From: an uncultured Clostridium sp.
GTDB taxonomy: Bacteria; Bacillota; Clostridia; TANB77; CAG-508
Direction of reading: 5' to 3'
NCBI GenBank assembly: GCA_947088765.1
Contig: CAMUHU010000005.1
Coordinates: 1 to 45,982 of the forward strand
DNA length: 45,982 bases
Shown here in pieces: positions 9,001 to 16,074 of this stretch. Position numbers and translations under genes: made by a program. Below the pieces are notes generated by a model. It had not been told where the DNA came from and did no database searches. It saw only the letters and a list, made by a program, of their open reading frames with translations. Positions within the stretch are counted from its first letter, which is position 1. Each line of letters starts with the position of its first letter.

Positions 9001-9169
9001 AAATAAGTTATTCCCTGACCTAAAGAATAAAAAACTATCAACAATATGTGAAAGAATAGGCTTAACTCATATACATAACATAGAAACACTACAAGAGCCT
9101 TATATAATCGTGTACCTATATGAATACTACAAAAAGAATAATTTTGTTGAATCTGAATTTAAAGATTAG
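6013..9169 (+). CDS. Replisome chimera: PolC-HolA-DnaB-DEDD fusion
   Basis: Reading one +1 shift at CGG 8542-8544 gives a protein of 1051 residues. Residues 1-345 are a second PolC-like palm/fingers without the catalytic aspartates (TLCHGTNVW, SKEDIYLYL, PEWYITSLERMKY). The linker module is at 361-405 (YTKQDILDRFIAYG). Residues 441-560 resemble the C-terminal domain of clamp-loader delta HolA (IWDLTDNIG, ILEELIKKNEPLLKLL). Residues 580-820 are a DnaB-type RecA fold with a ruined Walker A (GGTNETDRTN) but intact Walker B (IIIDYIQLV, 711-719). A second linker copy starts at 831 (LTKQEIYDRYILY) and continues after the shift as GYTSELNKPE. The end is a DEDD exonuclease domain with DIETSG kept, but I replaces the third-motif Asp (HNAKFIM) and the last Asp is missing. 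Without the shift it stops at 8556 with 847 residues and loses linker and exonuclease. Confidence 0.75.
8542..8544 (+). other. CGG +1 frameshift site (replisome chimera)
   Basis: Codons TTA TAT CGG TTA TAC end at a TGA 12 bases later. Skipping C8542 reads GGT TAT ACA TCT and stays open to 9169. The join falls inside the second linker module: the first copy reads RFIAYGTEEEL and the repaired second copy RYILYGYTSEL, so the Gly is at the conserved place. No ATG is available upstream of 8873 for independent translation of the exonuclease part. Confidence 0.85.
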
Positions 9170-9170
9170 A

Positions 9171-9720
9171 ATATATACTCTTTTAAGAAAAACCGTACGC
9201 AAGAACAACAAAATAATATTATATATAATAATTAGAGCTAAGCATGGTGGGAATTCCATATACATTACAACGTGTAATATCTGTGTGCCTACTAATACAA
9301 CACTTTGTAATGTATATGGAATTTCTACTGTGCCTAGCTTTAAGAATTATTAAAAGCTGAAAGTATAACTTCTATAAGGTTATAATAAAAATCACAGAAG
9401 ATATAAAATGTCTATGAGGCAGGACATTGTTGATATAGCTGTAATAGATAGAGCCACAAATACAGTTCCCCTTCTCCTAGAGTGTAATAGATAATAGCAG
9501 ACATAGACTACAAGTCCGTGTAGGCTTAATTCAATAATCATATAGGACTAGACCAAATACCATTACAAACAACCCCAAATCAAAATGACAGTAGACAACA
9601 TTATCAAATACAATAACCACAAACAATAACCTATAATAAATGTAATACTACAAGACCAAATTAAAATATAATTAGAAAGACGTTCTGACCTATACCCCAT
9701 GTGTAAAACTTCTTTACCAA
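9171..9720 (+). ncRNA. Candidate large structured RNA or untranslated leader
   Basis: About 550 bases without a credible gene lie between the chimera and the membrane peptide. The most visible feature is the long inverted repeat at 9227-9351. Later parts are C/A-rich and unusually T-poor (around 9541-9690), unlike the intergenic DNA elsewhere in the window, which suggests selection on an RNA. I cannot assign it to a known RNA family; ornate phage-associated RNAs such as ROOL or GOLLD should be tested. Confidence 0.35.
9227..9351 (+). repeat. Long imperfect inverted repeat (hairpin)
   Basis: The left arm 9227-9270 and right arm 9305-9351 pair over ~44 bases with a few mismatches and a small bulge. 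The inner AATTCCATATACATTACAA block is perfect. The 34-base loop contains GTGTAATAT. Compensating-looking differences near AGCTAAGC/GCCTAGCT favour an RNA helix over a simple DNA palindrome. Confidence 0.8.
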
Positions 9721-9727
9721 GGTGTTT

Positions 9728-9841
9728 ATGAGTTTTATATTATTCTTAATATTCGCCTTAATGGCATCAGTTACTCTAAACGTAGCCTTATTGATAGTTT
9801 GTTACATACAATATGTTAATAAAATTATAGATAAGGAATAA
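9728..9841 (+). CDS. 37-residue single-pass membrane peptide
   Basis: ATG 9728 follows AAGGTG with a five-base or slightly shorter spacing. The peptide begins MSFILFLIFALM and is hydrophobic to about residue 27, then ends in a polar tail NKIIDKE. Size, one transmembrane helix and charged C-terminus are what small type I toxins or membrane-acting phage peptides look like. Two strong hairpins follow immediately, and the preceding 550 bases may be its structured leader. No antisense promoter was clear to me, so toxin is only a possibility. It could equally be a small regulatory membrane peptide of the island. Confidence 0.5.
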   Translation: MSFILFLIFALMASVTLNVALLIVCYIQYVNKIIDKE

Positions 9842-9892
9842 AACAACAACACATTCTGCTTTTGACCGAGTGAATGTGTTGTTGTTACTTTT
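9842..9892 (+). terminator. Strong terminator with 15-bp stem
   Basis: A perfect stem of 15 pairs (9842-9856 with 9872-9886), loop TGCTTTTGACCGAGT, is followed by ACTTTTAT. It starts at the last base of the peptide's stop codon. A second small hairpin (AACCATA / TATGGTT, about 9905-9924) follows. Confidence 0.8.
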
Positions 9893-10044
9893 ATATAAAG
9901 TGGTAACCATATTTAACTATGGTTTCTCATTTTCTATCTATAGTATACACAGATTTTTAGGAAAAGTCAAATAAAACATAAAAATTTTAATATATAGAAA
10001 ATGATAAAATGATCAAAAATGAAATATTTAGCAGTTTCAAGAAA

Positions 10045-10393
10045 GAGGCCATTATGGGTAAATTTAAAAGAGGAGTAAGTCAAGAACTTATTCACAAATT
10101 GAAAGAAAACAGATTATTTAATGACAAACTATTAGAGGATATTAAGAAAGGAATAGTTATTCCTGCAATAAGAGATGGAAAAATAGATTTCTATTATTAT
10201 AATAGCTTATTATTTGAGTATGACGGCGAATTTAAAACTCACTCAAAATTTGCTTTCGTTCCAAAAGAATATAGACCAACTTATGTAAGTAATGGAGCAG
10301 AAATAGGAGAAGTTACAGACTTCTATAATGGATATGAAAATATTAAAGAAAGAGCCAAATTATATGCTTCTCCAGAGGCAGTAGGAGTTTATA
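10045..10393 (+). repeat. 349-bp direct repeat, copy 2
   Basis: This matches 1156-1504 (offset 8889). Recombination between the copies would remove 8.9 kb, from the nuclease to the membrane peptide, and leave one truncated nuclease. Confidence 0.9.
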
Positions 10394-10449
10394 TTACTAA
10401 ATTAATTAACAAAAAATCAAATTATCGCATATTTTTCTTTCTGTTGTAA
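10054..10449 (+). pseudogene. Truncated copy of the nuclease gene
   Basis: Codons 1-113 are identical to the gene at 1165, then the sequence departs at 10394 and adds ~18 unrelated codons before a stop at 10449. The catalytic D...ExK part is missing. The ribosome site (AAGAGGCC) is weaker than in copy 1 because of a changed G. The end of the copy is also the island/host junction: the spoVA operon begins 100 bases later. It could be expressed as a 131-residue N-terminal fragment, perhaps a regulator of the full enzyme, but a by-product of duplication is simpler. Confidence 0.8.
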
Positions 10450-10549
10450 ATAATATGTTTAAAATATGTTTATTTGGTAAGGTTGAAAAATAATTTGTAA
10501 TAATTTTTTTCCAACTTAATTTGTGCCTTAGAAAGGAATGATATTAAAT

Positions 10550-10993
10550 ATGGATAATTTTGAAACAGCTAAGCAATACCAAGACTATGTGGATAAAAAA
10601 TCACCAAATTCTCCAATATTGAAAAATTGCTTTTGTGCCTTTTTAGTTGGTGGTTTTATTTGTTGTATAGGTCAAGTAATTTTAGATATATGCAAGGCAA
10701 GAGGTTTAAGTATTGAACTTTCTGGAACTGTGTGTTCTATTGTTTTGATTGGCCTAAGTGCCTTTCTTACTGGTCTTAATATATTTAACAAAATAGGAAA
10801 GTTTGCTGGCGCAGGTTCTTTGATTCCAATTACTGGTTTCGCTAATTCTATCGTATCTCCTGCTATGGAATATAAATCAGAAGGATATGTTATGGGTGTT
10901 GGTGCAAAGATGTTTACAGTTGCTGGTCCTGTTCTTGTTTATGGCATTTCTGCTTCTATACTTGTTGGATTAGTGTATTTTATATTAATGTAA
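10550..10993 (+). CDS. spoVAC: Stage V sporulation protein AC
   Basis: A small hydrophobic protein of the SpoVA channel, which moves dipicolinic acid into the forespore and releases it in germination. The sequence SPNSPILKNC followed by membrane segments and GKFAGAGSLIPITGFANS is typical of SpoVAC. I chose ATG 10550 because GAAAGGA (10531-10537) is 12 bases ahead; the in-frame ATG at 10538 would touch the ribosome site. It is first of the spoVAC-spoVAD-spoVAE order found in Clostridia and Bacilli, and expression in the forespore (sigma-G) is expected from the family; no clear sigma-G boxes were seen. Confidence 0.93.
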   Translation: MDNFETAKQYQDYVDKKSPNSPILKNCFCAFLVGGFICCIGQVILDICKARGLSIELSGTVCSIVLIGLSAFLTGLNIFNKIGKFAGAGSLIPITGFANSIVSPAMEYKSEGYVMGVGAKMFTVAGPVLVYGISASILVGLVYFILM

Positions 10994-11018
10994 AATTGAA
11001 AAATAATCGTCATTTCGT

Positions 11019-11090
11019 GTAGGGTTACAGTGCACTGTAACCATGGATTGACAGTATTTTTAAAAAGGGTACGGTGCACCGTGCGCCTAC
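11019..11090 (+). repeat. Palindromic extragenic element
   Basis: GTAGGG...CCTAC ends enclose two perfect palindromes, one of 20 bases at 11023-11042 (centre AGTGCACT) and one of 12 at 11071-11082 (ACGGTGCACCGT). It sits between spoVAC and spoVAD. The ends resemble those of the element at 23661-23764, so both may belong to one family of small mobile repeats. Confidence 0.6.
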
Positions 11091-11138
11091 GATAGATATA
11101 AAATCTACGTTAGATTTATAAAAAGGAGATAAAATAAT

Positions 11139-12143
11139 ATGCAAAAGTTAGGAAAACAAACTATAAAATTTGATACTCCCCCTACTATAACATCTACTGC
11201 TTGTATTGTTGGACCTAAGGAGTCTGATGGTCCTTTGGCATCATATTTTGATAAGTGTTTAGATGATGAGTTTTGGGGAGAAGAAACTTGGGAAAAAGCT
11301 GAAAGTAAAATTATAAAGGAGACTGTTAGTTTAGCTGTTGCTAAATCTAGTATTCCTAGCCAAAGTATCGATTATTGCTTTGCGGGAGATTTACTTAATC
11401 AATGTATTTCTTCTAGTTTTGGTTTAAGAGAGTTAAATATTCCATTTTTTGGAGTTTTTGGTGCTTGTTCTACATTTGTTGAATCAATGTCTTTAGGTAG
11501 TGTATTTATTGATGGTGGTGCAGCTGAAAATGCGTTATGTGCAACTTCTAGTCATTTCTGTAGTGCTGAGAAACAATTTAGATTTCCACTAGAATTAGGT
11601 AACCAAAGACCTCCTACTTCTCAATGGACAGTTACAGGTTCTGGTGCAGCTGTTCTTTCAAAGTCTGGTAATGGTCCATATATTACTCATATTACTCCTG
11701 GTAAGATTGTAGATCTTGGTATAAAAGATGCTAATAATATGGGGGCCGCTATGGCTCCTGCAGCAGTCGATACTCTTCTTACTCATTTTCAGGATACAGG
11801 ACGTGCTCCTAGTTATTATGATTTGATATTGACTGGAGATTTAGGACATATTGGTAAGGAAATTACTATAGATATGATGAAAACTCATGGATATAATATT
11901 AAATCAAATTACAATGACTGTGGTGTTTTAATATTTGATAAAGAGGCTCAAGATACTCACTCTGGTGGTAGTGGTTGTGCTTGTTGTGGAACTGTTTTTT
12001 CTGGTTATGTTTTTAAACAATTACAACAGAAAAAAGTACAAAAGGTTTTACTTGTTGCAACAGGAGCTCTTACAAACTCTACATCTGCTCAACAAGGGGA
12101 AACTATTCCTGGAATTGCACATGCAGTTTCTATAGAATTATAG
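11139..12143 (+). CDS. spoVAD: Stage V sporulation protein AD
   Basis: A soluble thiolase-fold protein of the SpoVA complex that binds dipicolinic acid on the outer face of the spore inner membrane. The length, 334 residues, matches the family. Typical segments are ITSTACIVGPKE near the N-terminus, GVFGACSTFVES in the middle and a C-terminal GSGCACC. The ribosome site AAAAGGAGAT is 8 bases ahead. A palindromic element separates it from spoVAC, but the genes read in the same direction and probably share a transcript. Confidence 0.95.
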   Translation: MQKLGKQTIKFDTPPTITSTACIVGPKESDGPLASYFDKCLDDEFWGEETWEKAESKIIKETVSLAVAKSSIPSQSIDYCFAGDLLNQCISSSFGLRELNIPFFGVFGACSTFVESMSLGSVFIDGGAAENALCATSSHFCSAEKQFRFPLELGNQRPPTSQWTVTGSGAAVLSKSGNGPYITHITPGKIVDLGIKDANNMGAAMAPAAVDTLLTHFQDTGRAPSYYDLILTGDLGHIGKEITIDMMKTHGYNIKSNYNDCGVLIFDKEAQDTHSGGSGCACCGTVFSGYVFKQLQQKKVQKVLLVATGALTNSTSAQQGETIPGIAHAVSIEL

Positions 12144-12173
12144 AAAATATGTATCATCATATATTTGTCTGTG

Positions 12174-12193
12174 GGGCACATTGCAATGTGCCC
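12174..12193 (+). repeat. Perfect 20-base palindrome
   Basis: GGGCACATTGCAATGTGCCC lies between spoVAD and spoVAE. It is a potential 10-bp hairpin and could adjust the ratio of the two products; it also resembles the inner palindromes of the extragenic elements. Confidence 0.6.
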
Positions 12194-12233
12194 ATTGAAT
12201 TTAAAAAATAATTTATAGAAAAGGAGAATTAAT

Positions 12234-12623
12234 ATGTCAGAATTTTTTAGTAATATAGATTTTATGCAATATTTATGGTGTTTTATTATTGGTGGTGTTT
12301 TGTGTATTATTGCACAAATTCTTATTGATAAAACTAAACTTACTCCTGCTAGAATTCTAGTATTATACGTAACAGTTGGTACTATTCTAGGTGGTTTAGG
12401 CATATACAAATATCTAGTAGATTTTGCTGGAGCTGGCGCAACTGTTCCTTTAACTGGATTTGGTTATAATTTGGCTAAAGGTGCAATAGAAGGAGTTAAA
12501 GATGCTGGTATTATTGGTGCTTTTACTGGTGGTGTTAAGGCAGCAGCAGGTGGAATTGCAGCAGCTGTGTTCTTTGGATATATAGCCTCTCTAATTTCAA
12601 AACCAAAGATAAAGAAGCAATAA
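12234..12623 (+). CDS. spoVAE: Stage V sporulation protein AE
   Basis: A 129-residue membrane protein, third gene of the spoVA operon, part of the dipicolinic acid channel with SpoVAC. It has membrane helices near residues 10-28 and 38-60, the GAGATVPLTGFG motif shared with SpoVAC, and a C-terminal helix with an AAAGGIAAAVFFGY segment. The ribosome site AAAAGGAG is 9 bases ahead. A terminator follows the stop, so the operon ends here. Confidence 0.93.
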   Translation: MSEFFSNIDFMQYLWCFIIGGVLCIIAQILIDKTKLTPARILVLYVTVGTILGGLGIYKYLVDFAGAGATVPLTGFGYNLAKGAIEGVKDAGIIGAFTGGVKAAAGGIAAAVFFGYIASLISKPKIKKQ

Positions 12624-12634
12624 TATATACGAAA

Positions 12635-12665
12635 AAACCTGCCCTAAGGCAGGTTTCTTTTTATT
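12635..12665 (+). terminator. Terminator of the spoVA operon
   Basis: Stem AAACCTGCC / GGCAGGTTT with loop CTAA, then TCTTTTTATT. Confidence 0.9.
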
Positions 12666-12739
12666 GATTAAATTTCTTTTGTTTGCTTGCTTTTTTGTAA
12701 ATTATGTTGTATAGTATTAATGAAAAAGGAATGATATTT

Positions 12740-13585
12740 ATGAAATTTGAAAATTATCAAAGAGCAACTAATTATATAAAAAGTAAAATTGGCGATATTT
12801 CTCCTAAGCTTGCTATTGTATTGGGTTCTGGTCTTGGAGTATTAGCTGATGAATTTGAAGATTTAATTACTATTAAATATAAGGATATTCCAGATTTTCC
12901 TGTTTCTACTGTTTCAGGTCATGCAGGAGAATTATTAATAGGTACAATTAGTGGTGTTCCTATAATTGCAATGAATGGAAGATTTCATTACTATGAAGGC
13001 TATAATTTAGATGAAGTTACTTTTCCTATTAGGGTTTTTAGTTCATTGGGAATAACTGATTTACTGCTTACAAATGCTGCAGGTGGTATTAATTTAGATT
13101 TTCAGCCGGGAGATTTTATGGTTATAAATGACCAATTATCTTTTTTTGCTGATTCTGCTTTAAGAGGTAAAAATTTAGAAGAGTTTGGTACACGTTTTCC
13201 TAGTATGTCCCAAATATATGATATAGATTTCTCCCGAAAATTATTTGATATTATAAATAAATACACCAATCGTGCACAAACTGGTGTATATGCTTATATG
13301 AAGGGACCTTCATTTGAAACTCCTGCTGAAATTAGAGCTTTACGTGTTTTAGGATCTGACGCTGTTGGTATGTCTACAGTTCCAGAAGCAGTTGTCGCAA
13401 AGCATTGTGGCATGAAAGTTGTAGGAGTGTCTTGTATAACAAATATGGCCGCAGGTATATCTTCTTCTTTGAGCATAGAAACAGGTGAATTGTCACATGA
13501 TGATGTTAAAGAAACTGCTGATAAAGTTAAGTATACTTTTAAAAATATTGTTAAAGACTATATAAAATTATTCAAAGTCTTGTAA
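12740..13585 (+). CDS. punA: Purine nucleoside phosphorylase (PNP I)
   Basis: This enzyme splits purine (deoxy)nucleosides with phosphate to base and (deoxy)ribose-1-phosphate in purine salvage. The trimeric class is shown by VLGSGLG near the N-terminus, GRFHYYEG, TNAAGGIN, and the base-binding region GPSFETPAEIRALR followed by GMSTVPEAVVAKH. Length from the chosen start is 281 residues. I use ATG 12740 because AAAGGA (12725-12730) is 9 bases ahead; ATG 12731 would abut it. Its end overlaps the convergent bofC-like gene by 18 bases, and no terminator is visible in that overlap. Confidence 0.92.
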   Translation: MKFENYQRATNYIKSKIGDISPKLAIVLGSGLGVLADEFEDLITIKYKDIPDFPVSTVSGHAGELLIGTISGVPIIAMNGRFHYYEGYNLDEVTFPIRVFSSLGITDLLLTNAAGGINLDFQPGDFMVINDQLSFFADSALRGKNLEEFGTRFPSMSQIYDIDFSRKLFDIINKYTNRAQTGVYAYMKGPSFETPAEIRALRVLGSDAVGMSTVPEAVVAKHCGMKVVGVSCITNMAAGISSSLSIETGELSHDDVKETADKVKYTFKNIVKDYIKLFKVL

Positions 13586-13987
13586 GATCTCATTTAGTTC
13601 ACCTTTACTATATACATGTATTCCCTGCTCTAGACTCGCTTTATCTGTTTCTGGTAAATATTCTGTTGCAATGTTTGTATTCATATATAATTCTTCTTTT
13701 TCATTATCATCTATGCTATATACTTTTATTTGTTTTTCGACTTCTCGTAATACATAATGTTCTTTATTTGTTTCTTCTTCTGATACTGCTGGTTCTATTT
13801 CATTTATCTCTATTTTTCTTTCCTCTTTCTGTTTCTCTTCTCGCTTTTCTTCCTGTTCTGCACTTCCGATGCTTCCGTCTTCTTGTATTATTTCATCTAC
13901 TTTAGGCAATTTAAGCTTTGTTCCTATATATATTGATAATGCAAATATTAATATTATAATTATTGTAAAAATTATAAATTTTTTCAT
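13568..13987 (-). CDS. Membrane-anchored protein with BofC-like C-terminus
   Basis: An N-terminal membrane helix (residues ~3-20) is followed by a highly charged Glu/Lys-rich linker and then a small domain. It reads HYVLREVEKQIKVYSID and ends with the spacing L-x4-I-x-V-x-S-x2-EL-x2-I-L-x-D-F, which resembles the C-terminal domain of BofC, the forespore protein that restrains SpoIVB-dependent pro-sigma-K processing. The BofC N-terminal domain is not obvious. GAGGAG lies 11-16 bases before ATG 13987; ATG 13996 is only two bases away from it. A GGCTC...GAGCC hairpin could hide this ribosome site. Sporulation role is likely but not proved. Confidence 0.6.
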   Translation of the reverse strand: MKKFIIFTIIIILIFALSIYIGTKLKLPKVDEIIQEDGSIGSAEQEEKREEKQKEERKIEINEIEPAVSEEETNKEHYVLREVEKQIKVYSIDDNEKEELYMNTNIATEYLPETDKASLEQGIHVYSKGELNEILQDFE

Positions 13988-14069
13988 AAAAATCATGGCT
14001 CCTCTTTGGTTTTATTATTTACCAAAAAAGAGCCTATTATACAAATATTTACAATATTTCATGAGTATT

Positions 14070-15233
14070 TTATGTTTTCTGTCCCTGTTCTTTTGCAAGT
14101 GTTTCAGATTGCAATTTAACAACTTTTCCATTATCTCTTACACTTATATAGTCTTCTATACTTAGTTTTATTACTGTTACTATTGGAACTGCTAAGAACA
14201 TTCCTATTATTCCAAAGTATGCGCCAAATAATGTTACTGAGAATATTACTAGTATTGGACTTATATTTAATGAATTTCCTGTTATTCTAGGGTTTATTAT
14301 GTTTGCGTCAATTTGTTGTAATATAATTACTGTTACTGCCATCCATATTGCCTGAGACACGCCTCCTGTTAATGCTGTTATTATTACAGCAACTGCCACA
14401 GCAATTACAGCTCCTAGGTATGGTATTAAGTTAAATAGCCCTATCATAAATCCAAGTAGTACTGCATATTTTACGTGTAATATACTCATTGCAATCGATA
14501 CCATTATTCCCACAACAAATCCATCTAATAATTGACTTGATAAGAATTTAAAGAATACTTCGTTTGAACGTCTAAAGTTTTTGCCTATGTCTTTGTATGT
14601 GTCATTTTTAAAGATTGCTTTACAAAATCTTCTTGCAAAGTTTAGTATATCACTTCTTTCGGCTAATATGTATATTGATACTACTAGTGTTACAAATATA
14701 TCAAATAATGTAGTTGCAAGCCCTAGTACTCCTTTTATATATTGACCTAAATTTTCTATACTAAAGTATTGAGTTAAATCTATATCTCCTAAACTCTCAA
14801 TTAACTGTGTTGCATTTATTTTATTTAATATTGAATCTTCTGGCATTTCTTTTATTGCTTCTATTGCTCTTGTATAGTAGCTTGGCAAGTTAGTTACTAA
14901 ATCCATTATACTCTCTGAGGCTGTTGGTATTACAAATTTTATGACTAATACGCAAAAGATTATTGCTATTGCATAGACTATAAATATTGATAATCCACGC
15001 ACTCCTTTTTTTAGTCCCATTTTTCTTAGTCTTCCTTCTATGCCTCTACATGGTATGTAAAATAAATATGCTAAGATTATTGCCATTATAAATGGATATA
15101 AAATGCTTATTAGTCCTTTTAACCATGTTGTGATTTCTCCAAATTTGTCTAATACTTTATATACTGCAATTACTGCTACTGCAAATGTGAACCAATATAA
15201 CCATTTGGTTAGTACTTTTTTTTCTTTTTCCAT
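14070..15233 (-). CDS. AI-2E family permease
   Basis: A polytopic membrane protein of about 388 residues, of the AI-2E transporter/YdbI-YhhT group. It has a pair of N-terminal helices (LYWFTFAVAVIAVYKVL; ISILYPFIMAIILAYLFYIP), a long middle soluble part, and C-terminal helices including FMIGLFNLIPYLGAVIA, the family's typical signature. Substrates of the family vary (quorum signals, Na+/H+ exchange), so none is assigned. The longer frame to 15299 would overlap exoA; ATG 15233 has GAAAGGA 8 bases ahead and starts next to the exoA stop, so the two genes are probably one transcript. Confidence 0.85.
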   Translation of the reverse strand: MEKEKKVLTKWLYWFTFAVAVIAVYKVLDKFGEITTWLKGLISILYPFIMAIILAYLFYIPCRGIEGRLRKMGLKKGVRGLSIFIVYAIAIIFCVLVIKFVIPTASESIMDLVTNLPSYYTRAIEAIKEMPEDSILNKINATQLIESLGDIDLTQYFSIENLGQYIKGVLGLATTLFDIFVTLVVSIYILAERSDILNFARRFCKAIFKNDTYKDIGKNFRRSNEVFFKFLSSQLLDGFVVGIMVSIAMSILHVKYAVLLGFMIGLFNLIPYLGAVIAVAVAVIITALTGGVSQAIWMAVTVIILQQIDANIINPRITGNSLNISPILVIFSVTLFGAYFGIIGMFLAVPIVTVIKLSIEDYISVRDNGKVVKLQSETLAKEQGQKT

Positions 15234-15234
15234 A

Positions 15235-16002
15235 TTAAATTTCCTTTCTTTTTTCAACGATAATTCCAATCGGGCAATGGTCGCTACCATATACATCACT
15301 ATAAATTATAGCCTCTTTTATATTTTTTTCTATTGATTTTGATGTTATAAAGTAGTCTATTCTCCAACCTACATTTTTTTCTCTAGCATGAAACATATAA
15401 GACCACCATGTATATGCATTTTCTTTTTCTGGATATAGGTATCTAAAAGAATCTACAAATCCTGAGTTTAATAATTCTGTCATTTTTCCTCTTTCTTCAT
15501 TTGTAAATCCTGCATTTCCTACATTTGTTTTTGGATTTTTTAAATCTATTTCTTTATGTGCAACATTTAAGTCTCCACATAGTATTACTGGCTTTTTCTT
15601 ATCCAATTCTATTAGATACTTTCTAAATTCATCTTCCCATATCATTCTATAATCTAGTCTTTCAAGTTCCCTTTTTGCATTAGGCGTATAACAGTTTACT
15701 AAGTAAAATTCTTCAAATTCTAGAGTTATTACTCTTCCTTCTTGGTCATGTTCCTCAATGCCAATTCCATATGTAACTTTTAATGGCTCTAGTTTTGTAA
15801 ATACTGCTGTTCCTGAGTACCCTTTTTTTACTGCACTATTCCAATATTGTTTATAACCTTCAAAGTCAATTTCTGCTTGTCCTGGTTGCATTTTTGTTTC
15901 TTGTATACAAAATATGTCTGCTGATTCTTTTTCAAAAAATTCGCTAAATCCTTTTGTCATTGCTGCTCTTAATCCATTTACATTCCATGAAATTAATTTC
16001 AT
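15235..16002 (-). CDS. xth: Exodeoxyribonuclease III
   Basis: An AP endonuclease/3'-5' exonuclease of base-excision repair. The 255 residues show all family motifs: ISWNVNGLRA at the N-terminus, CIQETK with the metal-binding Glu, YTPNA, GDLNVAH with the catalytic Asp and Asn, NAYTWWSY, RIDYFITS and the C-terminal YGSDHCPIG with the general-base His. The ribosome site GGAAAGGAT is ahead of ATG 16002. It is followed on the same strand by the AI-2E-family permease. Confidence 0.96.
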   Translation of the reverse strand: MKLISWNVNGLRAAMTKGFSEFFEKESADIFCIQETKMQPGQAEIDFEGYKQYWNSAVKKGYSGTAVFTKLEPLKVTYGIGIEEHDQEGRVITLEFEEFYLVNCYTPNAKRELERLDYRMIWEDEFRKYLIELDKKKPVILCGDLNVAHKEIDLKNPKTNVGNAGFTNEERGKMTELLNSGFVDSFRYLYPEKENAYTWWSYMFHAREKNVGWRIDYFITSKSIEKNIKEAIIYSDVYGSDHCPIGIIVEKRKEI

Positions 16003-16024
16003 TATTTACTTATCCTTTCCTTCT

Positions 16025-16050
16025 AACAAAGGGCGACTATCAGTCGCCCC
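16025..16050 (-). terminator. Hairpin between 3D-protein gene and exoA
   Basis: GGGCGACT / AGTCGCCC (16031-16049) followed on the minus strand by TTTGTT. It probably ends the upstream G5/3D gene; the GGGCGA block also resembles the ends of the repeat at 23661. Confidence 0.5.
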
Positions 16051-16074
16051 CTAATCTCTAATATCTAAGTTCTA

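Noticed and set aside
8873-9169. Exonuclease domain as an independent 98-residue gene
   Set aside because: ATG 8873 is in the middle of the DEDD domain, has no ribosome site and would lose the first acidic motif; the frame is open back to the CGG at 8542.
186-10450. Island boundaries as attL/attR of tRNA-Cys
   Set aside because: I could not find a second copy of the tRNA-Cys 3' end near the right edge of the island, and no integrase gene is present.
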